From Mycobacterium botniense (GTDB lineage Bacteria; Actinomycetota; Actinomycetes; Mycobacteriales; Mycobacteriaceae): a DNA stretch of 64,000 nt. Shown here in pieces: positions 1 to 9,380 of the stretch. Position 1 is the stretch's first letter; every line of letters starts with the position of its first letter. The position numbers and the translations under genes are program-made. The stretch is from the NCBI RefSeq assembly GCF_010723305.1, contig NZ_BLKW01000004.1:1240001-1304000 (forward strand), in the 5' to 3' direction. A model generated the notes under the pieces. The model did no database searches, had not been told where the DNA came from, and was given only the letters and a program-made list of their open reading frames with translations.

Positions 1-1175
1 CCGGCGACGATCTCACCCGGCTGGACGAGCGGCGGCTGCTCAGCCTGATCCTGCTGGCCCGTGATCACGTGGTGCACGGCTGGGTGCTGGCCTCGGGATC
101 GTTCATGTTATGCGCCGCGTTCAACGCGATGCTGCGCGGGTTGTGCGGGCGAGCCACTGCGCCACCGGCGGGACCGGAGCTGGTCAGTGCGCGACCGCTG
201 GACGCGGTCTACCGCCTGGTGACCGCAGCCCGCCGTGATCCGGTTGTCAGTAGTCTGCTTGCGCAGCCGGGTAAGCACCTAGACGCGCTGGCCGCGCAGG
301 CCCCGGATTTTCTCGCCGCGCTGCGCGCCGAGTTGGCATCGATCGGACACCGCGGCCCGGCCGAGGTGGAGATGCGGGCAAGCACCTATGGCGATGACCC
401 GGAGCTGCTGGTGTCGATGGTGGCCAAGTCGTTGCGCGCAGCCGCGACACCGCGGCCTGAACATCAGGCTATTCCGTTGCGGGCCCGGCCCATTGCCGTG
501 CTGGCAGCAAACCAGCTGCGCGGCCGCGAGGTTCGTCGCGACACGATGGTGCGCGCCATCTGGGTGCTGCGGCGGCTGCTCCGCGAGTACGGGCGCCGCC
601 TTGCGGACCGCGGTGTCTTCCGGACCGCCGACGACGTGTTTTACCTGCTGGTCGATGAACTCGACGCATGGCCGCCAGACATTTCGGCCCTGGTGGCACG
701 CCGCCGCGCCGAACAACGCCGGCTGGCCACGGTGGCTCCTCCCGCGGTCTTCAGCGGCAGCTGGCAGCCGGGCAGCACCTTGGCGACTGTCTTGGCCCCC
801 GGAGAAACCCTGCACGGTGTGGGCGTGTGCGGCGGAAGGGTCCGGGGCCGGGTGCGTATCGTGCGCCCGGAGACCATCGACGAGCTCGAGCCGGGTGAGG
901 TCCTGGTGGCCGAGGTGACCGACGTCGGGTATACCGCCGCGTTCTCCTATGCGGCCGCAGTGGTTACGGAGCTGGGCGGACCGATGTCGCACGCCGCGGT
1001 GGTGGCCCGCGAGTTCGGGTTCCCCTGTGTGGTGGATGTCGCGGGCGCGACGCGGCGGCTGCCGCCGGGAGCGCTCGTGGAGGTCGACGGCGCTGCGGGG
1101 GAGATCCGGCTGCTGGAACTCGCCGCCGACGACTCGTCGCTGCCGTGGACTGACCGCAACCGCATGCGGCCATAG
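1..1175 (+). CDS. PEP-utilising mobile-domain protein, C-terminal part (Rv2047c-like)
   Basis: The frame is open to the left edge, so the N-terminus lies outside the window. The last ~100 residues form a phosphohistidine swivelling domain, with the motif GGPMSHAAVVAREFGFPCVV containing the His that carries phosphate in PEP synthase and PPDK relatives. The part before it is helical and Arg-rich, as in the central region of phosphotransferases of this type. The order with lppI and lipT matches what I recall for Rv2047c, whose N-terminal half is epimerase-like. The substrate is unknown. It ends six bases before the convergent lppI. Confidence 0.8.
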   Translation, partial: GDDLTRLDERRLLSLILLARDHVVHGWVLASGSFMLCAAFNAMLRGLCGRATAPPAGPELVSARPLDAVYRLVTAARRDPVVSSLLAQPGKHLDALAAQAPDFLAALRAELASIGHRGPAEVEMRASTYGDDPELLVSMVAKSLRAAATPRPEHQAIPLRARPIAVLAANQLRGREVRRDTMVRAIWVLRRLLREYGRRLADRGVFRTADDVFYLLVDELDAWPPDISALVARRRAEQRRLATVAPPAVFSGSWQPGSTLATVLAPGETLHGVGVCGGRVRGRVRIVRPETIDELEPGEVLVAEVTDVGYTAAFSYAAAVVTELGGPMSHAAVVAREFGFPCVVDVAGATRRLPPGALVEVDGAAGEIRLLELAADDSSLPWTDRNRMRP

Positions 1176-1180
1176 CAGGG

Positions 1181-1867
1181 TCAGCAGCTGAACTTTGCTC
1201 CGACGCCGTCCGGAGGCGGAACCGGACGCAGGCAGCCGAAGGGTTCGACACCGGCGGCGGCGAGCCGGACCGCCGACCGATAGGCGTAGTTCACACAGAA
1301 CAGGCCGACGTGATCGGCGCGGCAACGAAAATCACCGAATGACAACGACGAGCCGTCCGGCAGCTGCGGTCCGTCACCGTCGATGAACGGCCCCGGATCA
1401 GCACGAGCCGATCCGACCTGCAGGCTTGAGCCGCTGAAATCGACCCAGCCGCCCTTCCATTCGCCGTAGGCTGTCGCCGGGCGCGGCAGCGGTGTGGACA
1501 GATCGACCAGGCAGGACAGCGTTGCGCCGCTGTGTTTGGTGTCGGTCATGCAGCGAACTTTGCCGGCCGGGCCTGAGGGGCCCGTGAACGCGATGTCGTC
1601 GCCGAGTTCGGTGGTGGTGCCGTCGCGGATCGCGCTGTGATAGCGGGCCGCGTCGGCGGGGGCGGCGGCCTCCACCCAGGCGATGACATCGGCGATCGGC
1701 GCGCCCGCCCCCGGGGCGCTTCGCGGCACCGGCGGCTTGGCCGGGGGCGCGGCGACGGGTGCCGTGGTGGACAGGGACACGGTGGTGGTCGGATGCGAGT
1801 GACTGCCGATGGCATGTGAACACCCGGCGACCAGCAGCGACACCGCGACCAGCATGCTGACCCGCAT
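1181..1867 (-). CDS. lppI: Lipoprotein LppI
   Basis: A 228-residue exported lipoprotein. Residues 1-16 form a signal peptide that ends in the lipobox LVAGC, so Cys16 should be lipidated and the protein anchored outside the cytoplasmic membrane. A Thr/Pro/Ala-rich linker (about 25-60) precedes a Cys-containing globular domain. No catalytic motif is visible. Its position between an Rv2047c-like gene and lipT, divergent from lipT, matches lppI of M. tuberculosis as I remember it. The function is not known. Confidence 0.75.
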   Translation of the reverse strand: MRVSMLVAVSLLVAGCSHAIGSHSHPTTTVSLSTTAPVAAPPAKPPVPRSAPGAGAPIADVIAWVEAAAPADAARYHSAIRDGTTTELGDDIAFTGPSGPAGKVRCMTDTKHSGATLSCLVDLSTPLPRPATAYGEWKGGWVDFSGSSLQVGSARADPGPFIDGDGPQLPDGSSLSFGDFRCRADHVGLFCVNYAYRSAVRLAAAGVEPFGCLRPVPPPDGVGAKFSC

Positions 1868-1940
1868 GCGGCCAGGTTAGCCGCCGCGCGTAGCTGACCT
1901 GCCGTCCACGCCCAGCGTGGCGCCCGGCTAGCGTCAACGC

Positions 1941-3446
1941 ATGCACAGACGGATCGTTCGGGTTCACACCGCCGCCGGCAGCGTCGAAGGTTTCACCCGC
2001 GACGGGGTGAACCGCTGGCGCTCCATTCCGTACGCCCGCCCGCCGGTCGGGCCGCTGCGTTTCCGCGCCCCGCAGCCAGCTGAGCCCTGGCCGGGTGTGC
2101 GGGACTGCCACAGGTTCACCGCCTGCGCACCCCAGCAGCGCCGCTACACGATGATCGGCCCGGGCAAGTACCAGCCCACAAGCGAAGACTGCCTCACGCT
2201 CAACGTGGTGACACCGCGGTCAGCCGGCAGCCAACCCCTGCCGGTCATGGTTTTCATCCACGGCGGCGGTTACATTCTGGGCAGCTCAGCCACCCCGCTG
2301 TATGACGGCGCATCGCTGGCCCGCCGCGGTTGTGTATACGTGTCGGTGAACTATCGGCTCGGGGCTCTCGGCTGTCTTGACCTGTCGTCGCTGTCCACCC
2401 CGGATATCACCCTCGACAGCAACCTTTACCTGCGCGATTTGGTGATGGCACTGCGCTGGGTGCACGACAATATCGCACAGTTCGGCGGCGATCCCGGCAA
2501 TGTCACCATCTTCGGCGAAAGCGCAGGTGCGCACGCAGTCGCCACTTTGCTGGCGGTGCCCGCAGCGGAAGGCCTGTTCCGCCACGCGATTGCGGAAAGC
2601 CCGGCCACGGGTATGGTGCGCTCGCGTGAGGTCGCGGCCGAGTTCGCGGCCCGCTTCGCCGATCTGCTGGGGGTACACCGGCGAGACGCTGCCCATGCCC
2701 TGATGCGGGTGCCGGCTGCCGAGCTGGTGAAAGCGCAACACCGCCTGATCGATCAGGGCATGCGTGACCGATTGGGCGCCTTCCCGATCGGTCCGGTGTT
2801 CGGTGACGACTACCTGCCCCTCGACCCCGTCGAGGCGATGCGGAGCGGCCGGGCGCACCGGGTGCCGCTTATCGTGGGCACCAACGCCGACGAAGGCCGG
2901 CTGTTCACCCGTTTCCTCGGACTGTTGCCCACGACCGAGCCGATGGTCGAAGAGCTGCTCGCCGATGTGGACCCGGCCGCACGGGAACGCATTACCGCTG
3001 CCTACCCCGGCTATCCCAACCGATCCGCCTGTATCCGGCTCGGCGGCGACTTCGCTTTCAGCTCGGCCGCCTGGCAGATCGCCGAGGCACACGGCAGCCA
3101 CGCACCCACATACGTGTACCGATACGATTACGCGCCGCGGATGCTGCGCTGGTCGGGTCTGGGAGCCACGCATGCCACCGAGCTGCTCGCTGTTTTCGGC
3201 GTCTACCGCACTCGGCTGGGGTCGCTGCTGACCGGTATCGCTGATCGGCACACCGCACTCCGCGTCACCGACGACGTGCAGCGGCGCTGGCAGTCCTTCA
3301 GCCGCAGCGGAGTGCCGGGCGAGGACTGGCCGGCCTACACCGCGGCCGACCGTGCCGTGATGGTCTTCGACCGCCGGACGCGTGTCGAATACGATCCGCA
3401 TCCCGAGCGCCGAATGGCGTGGCAGGGCGTCTCGCTGGCGCGCTGA
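1941..3446 (+). CDS. lipT: Carboxylesterase type B LipT
   Basis: A 501-residue alpha/beta hydrolase of the carboxylesterase/para-nitrobenzyl esterase family, of normal length. The oxyanion-hole motif HGGGY is at about 107-111 and the nucleophile elbow GESAG at 192-196 (Ser194). The acid is expected in the GTNADEGRLF segment and the catalytic His in the GATHATELLAVFG segment. There is no signal peptide, so it should hydrolyse carboxylic esters in the cytoplasm. ATG start. It is divergent from lppI with a 73-bp gap that must hold both promoters. Its location supports the name lipT. Confidence 0.87.
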   Translation: MHRRIVRVHTAAGSVEGFTRDGVNRWRSIPYARPPVGPLRFRAPQPAEPWPGVRDCHRFTACAPQQRRYTMIGPGKYQPTSEDCLTLNVVTPRSAGSQPLPVMVFIHGGGYILGSSATPLYDGASLARRGCVYVSVNYRLGALGCLDLSSLSTPDITLDSNLYLRDLVMALRWVHDNIAQFGGDPGNVTIFGESAGAHAVATLLAVPAAEGLFRHAIAESPATGMVRSREVAAEFAARFADLLGVHRRDAAHALMRVPAAELVKAQHRLIDQGMRDRLGAFPIGPVFGDDYLPLDPVEAMRSGRAHRVPLIVGTNADEGRLFTRFLGLLPTTEPMVEELLADVDPAARERITAAYPGYPNRSACIRLGGDFAFSSAAWQIAEAHGSHAPTYVYRYDYAPRMLRWSGLGATHATELLAVFGVYRTRLGSLLTGIADRHTALRVTDDVQRRWQSFSRSGVPGEDWPAYTAADRAVMVFDRRTRVEYDPHPERRMAWQGVSLAR

Positions 3447-3531
3447 CGAGCGGTACGAGTTTTTCGGTTGTGCTGCGCGGGCGCCGACGGATGTGATTGC
3501 GTGAACGGGTCATGACATCGCACGCGGAACC

Positions 3532-4215
3532 GTGGCACACGCGCGCGTTATCGGCAACACCGAGCAGGTCATCGCGGGCCCGGCTGAGCTGAGCGCCTCC
3601 TGGCTGACCGCGACACTTGGAGCCGGAACCGTCGCCGATTTCAGCGTCGAGCGCATCGGCACCGGCCAGATGAGCGAGTGTTACCGCGTGGGGTTGCGCT
3701 ACGCCGACGGCGCCGACGGGCCCGATTCGGTGGTGCTGAAGGTCGCGGCTGCTGATCCGGTCAGCCGCCAGACCGGAGTGGCGCTCGGCCTCTACGAGCG
3801 CGAAGTGCGCTTCTGCCGCGATATCGCGCCCCGCCTCGGCGGGCCGGTTGCGCCGTGCTATCACGCCGCGTTCGACGCGGAGGCGTTCGATCTGCTGCTC
3901 GGTGACGCCGGGCCGGCGACCGTCGGCGACGAAATCCGAGGCACCACAATCGAACAGGCCCGACTAGCGGTCACCGAGTTGGCTCGCATGCAGGGTCCAC
4001 TGCTCGGCGACAGCACGCTGGCCGAAACCGCATGGCTCACCCGCGACGCGCCGATCAACCAGGCGATGATGAGCCAGCGCTACGCCGGCTTCCTCGACCG
4101 TTACGGCGATCAGATCGCGCCGCAGTACCGCACGGTGTGCGACCGCCTCGTGACCGCGTTCGACGACTACCTGGCTGTGGGATGGCTGGAATGGAACCGC
4201 AACCGCGCAAGCTAG
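3532..4215 (+). pseudogene. Truncated aminoglycoside/choline-kinase-like phosphotransferase
   Basis: The 227-residue reading frame matches the N-terminal lobe of APH-type phosphotransferases. It has an ATP-lobe glycine loop around IGTGQMSECYRV, a VVLKV lysine, and a LYEREVRFCRDIAPRLG helix. Family members normally run to about 340 residues and carry the catalytic loop HGDxxxxN and a DFQ-like metal motif. The frame stops just after FDDYLAVGWLEW, before either motif, so it cannot be an active kinase. The 3' half appears deleted rather than frameshifted, since I see no continuation downstream. GTG start. Confidence 0.65.
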
Positions 4216-4258
4216 GCGGGACGCCCCCTGACATTTGCCATCGTCTGATGACGCGAGC

Positions 4259-4810
4259 ATGCTCGGCGGCGTGCAGCACAGCGCGGCCGGTGCCGGCCCG
4301 CCGATCGTCGTCATGGGTGTGTCGGGTTCGGGCAAATCGACGGTAGGTGCGGCGCTGGCGCGCCGCTTACGGGTGCCGTTCGCGGATGCCGACGCCCTGC
4401 ACCCGCCGGCGAATATCGCCAAAATGCGTGCCGGTGAACCACTGACCGACGAGGACCGCCATCCGTGGCTGGACGCGGTCGGGGAGTGGCTGGCTGAGCA
4501 CAGTGACGGCGGGGTGATGAGCTGCTCAGCGCTCAAGCGCACATACCGGGACCAGCTCCGTGCGCGCTGCGCGCCGATCCGGTTCGTGCATTTATCGGGT
4601 TCACCGGAGCTGATCGAACGCCGCCATGTGAGCCGGCCGGGGCACTTCATGCCGACGGCGCTGCTCACCTCGCAGTTCGACACCCTCGAGCCGCTCGGCC
4701 CCGATGAGCGTGGTGTGGTCATCGATGTCAGTGGGACTGTCGAAGCGGTGGTCGAGACCGTCCTGGCCCGGTCGGGTATGACCGATCGATCACCGCACCC
4801 TAACAGCTGA
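4259..4810 (+). CDS. gntK: Gluconokinase
   Basis: It phosphorylates D-gluconate to 6-phosphogluconate using ATP, feeding the pentose phosphate pathway. The P-loop GVSGSGKST lies about 18 residues from the start. Family motifs follow in order: FADADALHPPANIAKM, GEPLTDEDRHPWL, SCSALKRTYRDQLR and GHFMPTALLTSQFDTLEPL. Full length for the shikimate-kinase-like GntK family. An in-frame TTG at 4235 is an alternative start; the ATG at 4259 is preferred because it keeps the normal N-terminus. The 3' end overlaps the convergent RDD gene by 11 bases. Confidence 0.88.
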   Translation: MLGGVQHSAAGAGPPIVVMGVSGSGKSTVGAALARRLRVPFADADALHPPANIAKMRAGEPLTDEDRHPWLDAVGEWLAEHSDGGVMSCSALKRTYRDQLRARCAPIRFVHLSGSPELIERRHVSRPGHFMPTALLTSQFDTLEPLGPDERGVVIDVSGTVEAVVETVLARSGMTDRSPHPNS

Positions 4811-5312
4811 CCACCTGGGTGCCGCCGGCCAATTCGTCGTGTTTGCCCTGTTTGGTGGGGCTGGCGCTGATGGTCACCGCGATGACGATATAGGCGATCA
4901 ACGCCAGCAGATTACCGATGTAGGGGAACAGCGTCAGCAAGGTGAAGGCATTGCGTATCGCGGACTGCTTCGCGTCGGGTTTGGGCAGGTTCCCGGCACC
5001 GCGCACCGCCAGGCCGAGCATCATTTTGCCCGGGGTGGCGCCCCGGGTGACTTCGAAGAGCACAAAATAGCCGAACATGAGAACACCGGAGAACAGGCCG
5101 GTCGCCAGCACCCAGGAGTCGGGTGCGAGCAAAACAACCGAAAGCATAAACGCTGCGAGGTTCACCAGGATGCCGTCGATGAGGCGGGCCAGCAAACGTA
5201 CGCCAAGGCCGGCGGGATGTGGGTGCCGCGGCAACGGGGGAGGCGACGGGGGAGGATAGGCCCCTGGCCGGTCGTAGGAGGACGGGGGAAAGTTGACGTC
5301 GTCGGTTGTCAT
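4800..5312 (-). CDS. RDD family membrane protein
   Basis: A 170-residue membrane protein. A proline-rich cytoplasmic head (about residues 8-32) is followed by the RDD signature LLARLIDGILVN and then by three hydrophobic segments. The second signature, TRGATPGKMMLGLAVR, is also present. RDD proteins are small membrane proteins of mostly unknown role; some act as Na+/H+ antiporters. A GGAG ribosome site stands eight bases before the ATG. It is convergent with gntK. Confidence 0.82.
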   Translation of the reverse strand: MTTDDVNFPPSSYDRPGAYPPPSPPPLPRHPHPAGLGVRLLARLIDGILVNLAAFMLSVVLLAPDSWVLATGLFSGVLMFGYFVLFEVTRGATPGKMMLGLAVRGAGNLPKPDAKQSAIRNAFTLLTLFPYIGNLLALIAYIVIAVTISASPTKQGKHDELAGGTQVVSC

Positions 5313-5454
5313 CAGATCTGCTCCTCGGCGCCTCGGTGTGCGTCAATCTACCCGGCCGGGGGAGCGCCGGGCTGGCTGCGGCGCCGTGACGGAGAACTAG
5401 CATCTGTACCGGGACCACCGGCCGCCCGAACGGTGGCGTTTCCGCAATCCGGTA

Positions 5455-5859
5455 ATGATGGATGAACTTCTGGTCGCGATGGTGGTGGCCGTGCACTTCG
5501 GCTTCCTCGGGTACGTGCTCGCCGGCGGTTTTGTCGCGCTGCGCTGGCGGCGCAGCATCTGGCTGCACATGCCCGCGGTGAGCTGGGGGATAGTCACCAC
5601 GGTCGCACACCTCGACTGCCCGCTGACCTTGTTGGAGCGCTGGGCTCGCGCCAGGGCCGGGATGGCGCCGCTTCCCCCGCAAGGATTCATTGCGCACTAC
5701 ATCACCGGGGTGATCTATCCGGCCGGTTGGGCGGGCGGTGTGCAGGTGTGTGCATTCGGGATCGTCGCACTGTCGTGGCTGTTATATCTCCGCCGCTATC
5801 TCCGCCCGTATTTCCGCCCCGGGCGCCATGGCGGGCTGCTGTTACGACATGGCCGGTAA
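5455..5859 (+). CDS. DUF2784-type membrane protein
   Basis: A 134-residue protein with about three to four membrane segments (residues 5-28, 38-52, 75-100, 100-115). The layout includes HFGFLGYVLAGGF, a Trp/His pair and CPLTLLERWAR, as in the DUF2784 family, whose function is unknown. The C-terminus is Arg-rich. It stands alone between the RDD gene and the convergent DoxX gene. An ATG three bases downstream is an alternative start. Confidence 0.75.
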   Translation: MMDELLVAMVVAVHFGFLGYVLAGGFVALRWRRSIWLHMPAVSWGIVTTVAHLDCPLTLLERWARARAGMAPLPPQGFIAHYITGVIYPAGWAGGVQVCAFGIVALSWLLYLRRYLRPYFRPGRHGGLLLRHGR

Positions 5860-5944
5860 AACGCCTGCGCTGCCGGGGGCAGCCTGGTCATCGCCGGGGC
5901 CCGCAGCAGAGCCCCGCGGCGACCGCGCAGAACAGCGGCCAAAG

Positions 5945-6730
5945 TCAGTGTTTGCGCCGGAGTGGGAACCGTCTGCGTGGGCTATCGCGCCGGGCAGTAT
6001 CGGCCAGACGGCTGCCACGTCGGCGGGTCAGCCCGGTTCCGCGCTGGCGGGCGGTTTGGGCCAGTTCCGTCCCGCGATCGCGGGCGATCTCAGCCAACTG
6101 GCCACCGCGTGCACGGGCAGCCTCCAGCAGGGGTGTGGTCTTCTCAACCGCCGTGCTGGCCAGCTCGCGGCCATGTTCGGCTCCTCTGGCCAGACCACGG
6201 CCGATCTTCTCACCGAGGTCGGAGTCCACCAGCATTCGATCGGAGGTGTGTGACGGCAGCGCTGCAGCGAGCGCGCCCGGGATCCGGCCTGCCACCTGGC
6301 GACCACGCCACCCAACCGATGGTTTGCCCGCGGTATCCGCGGCCGCGATCATCAACCCACCCAGCAGGCTTAAGTCGGTCAAAAACTGACGCCGTTTCTG
6401 CGCCCTGCGTTCAGGATCGATTTCGCTCCAAAACATGTGCGTACCAAGGTTTCCCGGAATCACCGTGCATGCCAGCGCGGCGGCGGCGAAGCGGGGCATT
6501 GTGCCGGTCGCAAGCAAGACGCCGCCGCCGATCTGGACGGCGGCGTTGATCCGGGCAAACGTTTCGGCGTCTCGCGGGATTTTGCGCTTAACCGGCTCCG
6601 GCAGCGACTGCAAACCGTCCAGTGCTGGCCGGGCGGCATCCGCGGCAGCCTTGGGATTTCGCAGTGAGTCCACTGCCTGGCCGACGAATGCCGCTGACAA
6701 CAGTGGTCGTGCGATTCTGCGGATAACCAT
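5945..6730 (-). CDS. DoxX family membrane protein
   Basis: A 261-residue protein whose first ~150 residues are the four-helix DoxX fold common in mycobacteria: IRRIARPLLSAAFVGQ, a long soluble loop, FARINAAVQIGGGVLLATG, and a WSEIDP motif before helix four. About 100 charged, Arg/Ala-rich residues follow, with a repeated AR-RGTxLAQ-like pattern that is probably helical. I prefer the ATG at 6730 because it begins directly at the conserved IRRIARPLL segment; a GTG at 6754 would add eight residues. DoxX proteins are linked to redox or sulfur metabolism in some bacteria, but this one's role is unknown. Confidence 0.8.
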   Translation of the reverse strand: MVIRRIARPLLSAAFVGQAVDSLRNPKAAADAARPALDGLQSLPEPVKRKIPRDAETFARINAAVQIGGGVLLATGTMPRFAAAALACTVIPGNLGTHMFWSEIDPERRAQKRRQFLTDLSLLGGLMIAAADTAGKPSVGWRGRQVAGRIPGALAAALPSHTSDRMLVDSDLGEKIGRGLARGAEHGRELASTAVEKTTPLLEAARARGGQLAEIARDRGTELAQTARQRGTGLTRRRGSRLADTARRDSPRRRFPLRRKH

Positions 6731-6867
6731 GGGCAAGGGGATTCCCCGGCTCACCGGCGCGCAAACCGCCCACCGTAGTCTCGAACCTCATGGCAGTGTT
6801 ATTTGTCCGGTGCGCCGTACCTGCCCGGTGTCGCTCATCACGCGCTTTCAGGCGCGCAGGCGATTAG

Positions 6868-7545
<678 letters not shown>

Positions 7546-7576
7546 GGACCGAGGTAAATAAGGGAAGGTCCGACGG

Positions 7577-8629
7577 TTAACGATCCGTTGGGCTGCTAAC
7601 GCATTCGCAGTCGTAGTCGCCCTCCAGGCCGCGTGGCAGATCGGTGCCGCGGAAGATGCCGCTGCCCGGCGTGGTGCGGGACAACGCGTCCGCTGCCAGG
7701 ATCACCGCCGCCCCGGTCCAAGTCGTCCGCTCGACCGGCCACCGCTTGCCGTCAGTGAACACCAGGCCGGTCCAGTAGGAACCATCGGCTTCCCGCAAAT
7801 GCTGCATAGCCGCGAACAGCTCCAACGCGGTCCGCCGCGTGCCCATGGCGTCGAGCGCCAGCACTAATTCGCATGTTTCGGCACCGGTGACCCACGGCCG
7901 GTCATCGACGCAACGAATACCCAGGCCGTCCACCACGAAATCAGACCAGCGCTCGGCGATCCGGGCGACCGCAGCGTGACCGCGAAGTGCACCACCCAGG
8001 ACGGGGTAATACCAGTCCATCGAGTGGTGCGGCTTCGGCGTGAACGCCCACGGGTGCGCGCAGATCGCGTGGCCCAGACGGCCCAGGGCAACCTCCCACT
8101 CGGGTTGCGGCTCGTCGACGTAGTTCGCCAGGGCCAGCGCGCAGCGGATACTGTGAAATACACTGGCGCTGCCGGTCAGGAGCGCCTCGGGGACAGGTCC
8201 CGAGGGCCCACGCGCCCAGGCGATCTCGCCACCTTCGAGCTGTAGCTCGAGCACGAAGTCGATCGCTGACCGCACCGTCGGCCACATCGCCGTGGCGAAC
8301 GCCCGGTCGCCGGTGATCAGCACGTGGTGCCAGACACCGACTGCGATGTATGCGCAAAAGTTGCTGTCACTGTTGGCGTCTTCGACCACTCCCGAACGTA
8401 GCTGGATCGGCCAGGACCCATCGGGCCGCTGCTGCTCGCGGCACCAGTCGAACGCGTGACGCGCCGGTTCGATCAACCCTGCTGCGGTAAGAGCCATCGC
8501 GCATTCGACATGGTCCCAGGGATCGGTGTGCCCGGTTTCTGACCAGGGGATCGCGCCGGATGGTTCCTGCACAGCCGCAATCGACTCTGCTGTTTGCCGG
8601 CATTGCGATGCAGACACGATGCCGGGCAC
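7577..8629 (-). CDS. Terpene-cyclase/prenyltransferase-like alpha-toroid protein
   Basis: About 350 residues with repeated helical segments and QW-like motifs such as EQQRPDGSWPIQ and LREADGSYWTG, the pattern of squalene-cyclase/prenyltransferase alpha-alpha toroids and some glycosidases. I do not see a clear DxDD cyclase acid motif, so the chemistry is uncertain. It is the last gene of a three-gene minus-strand operon. A longer frame reaches 8698 and would overlap the methyltransferase by 50 bases. I prefer the GTG at 8629, which lies just after that gene's stop. Confidence 0.6.
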   Translation of the reverse strand: MPGIVSASQCRQTAESIAAVQEPSGAIPWSETGHTDPWDHVECAMALTAAGLIEPARHAFDWCREQQRPDGSWPIQLRSGVVEDANSDSNFCAYIAVGVWHHVLITGDRAFATAMWPTVRSAIDFVLELQLEGGEIAWARGPSGPVPEALLTGSASVFHSIRCALALANYVDEPQPEWEVALGRLGHAICAHPWAFTPKPHHSMDWYYPVLGGALRGHAAVARIAERWSDFVVDGLGIRCVDDRPWVTGAETCELVLALDAMGTRRTALELFAAMQHLREADGSYWTGLVFTDGKRWPVERTTWTGAAVILAADALSRTTPGSGIFRGTDLPRGLEGDYDCECVSSPTDR

Positions 8630-8648
8630 ACCCGGCGCTTCTGCGCTG

Positions 8649-9380
8649 TTATACCAATTCAACGGCGTGAACCGGTTTCTCGAAGTACAGCGCGACACTC
8701 TTGCCGATCAGCGGGTTGAGCAGGGTCTCGGCCAGCCGGGTGAGCCTGGGCTGCTCCGTCATGTCCCACACCAGCATCTTGTGATATGCGGCAACGACGT
8801 GATGGGTTGAATTAGACACGCCGACGAGGCATTTGAGCCACCAAAAGGGTGTATGGAGACCGTGTGCGAAATGCGAATGGGTGAATTTCAGCCCCGCGCG
8901 GGTGACCTTGGCGCGCAGCCGGCTTGCCCGATAGATCCGGATATGGCCGCCTTCGTTGCTGTGGTATTCGCGGGAGAGCAGCCAGCACACCTGTTCGGGC
9001 AGCCACCGCGGGACCGTCACAGCGAGTTTGCCGCCAACCTTGAGGACGCGGGCCAGTTCGCCGATCAGCTCGGTGTCCGCGGGAATGTGCTCGAGGATTT
9101 CCGACGCGATCACGCAGTCGAACGTTTCGTCAGGGTAAGGCAGGGCCAGCGCATCTCCGAGGACGGTCTCGGCATGCGCTGAGGCAGGCGCTTCACCGGC
9201 CTCGGCCATGGCACGCAGCACGGTGTTGACCTGGTCCAGTTCAGCAGGGTTGTGGTCGAGAGCGATAACGTCGGCGCCCCGCCGGTAGGCCTCGAAGCTG
9301 TGACGCCCGGCACCACACCCCACGTCAATGACTTTGGTTCCGGGGCCGACGCCGAGCCGGTCGAAATCTACTGTCAGCAC
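8649..9380 (-). CDS. Class I SAM-dependent methyltransferase
   Basis: A 243-residue UbiE/Methyltransf_11-type enzyme. Motif I is VIDVGCGAGRHSFEAYRRGA, with VIALDHNPAEL, the post-I acidic site LPYPDETFDCVIASEILEHI, and RVLKVGGKLAVTVPRW. The C-terminal ~90 residues hold several His and Trp residues and a hydrophobic region, suggesting a lipid or polyprenyl-linked substrate. Its ATG overlaps the stop of the upstream glycosyltransferase by seven bases, which points to translational coupling. Confidence 0.85.
   Translation of the reverse strand: MLTVDFDRLGVGPGTKVIDVGCGAGRHSFEAYRRGADVIALDHNPAELDQVNTVLRAMAEAGEAPASAHAETVLGDALALPYPDETFDCVIASEILEHIPADTELIGELARVLKVGGKLAVTVPRWLPEQVCWLLSREYHSNEGGHIRIYRASRLRAKVTRAGLKFTHSHFAHGLHTPFWWLKCLVGVSNSTHHVVAAYHKMLVWDMTEQPRLTRLAETLLNPLIGKSVALYFEKPVHAVELV

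Noticed and set aside
279..1325. A 348-codon open frame on the minus strand
   Set aside because: It is antisense to the PEP-mobile-domain gene, whose phosphohistidine motif is clear on the plus strand.
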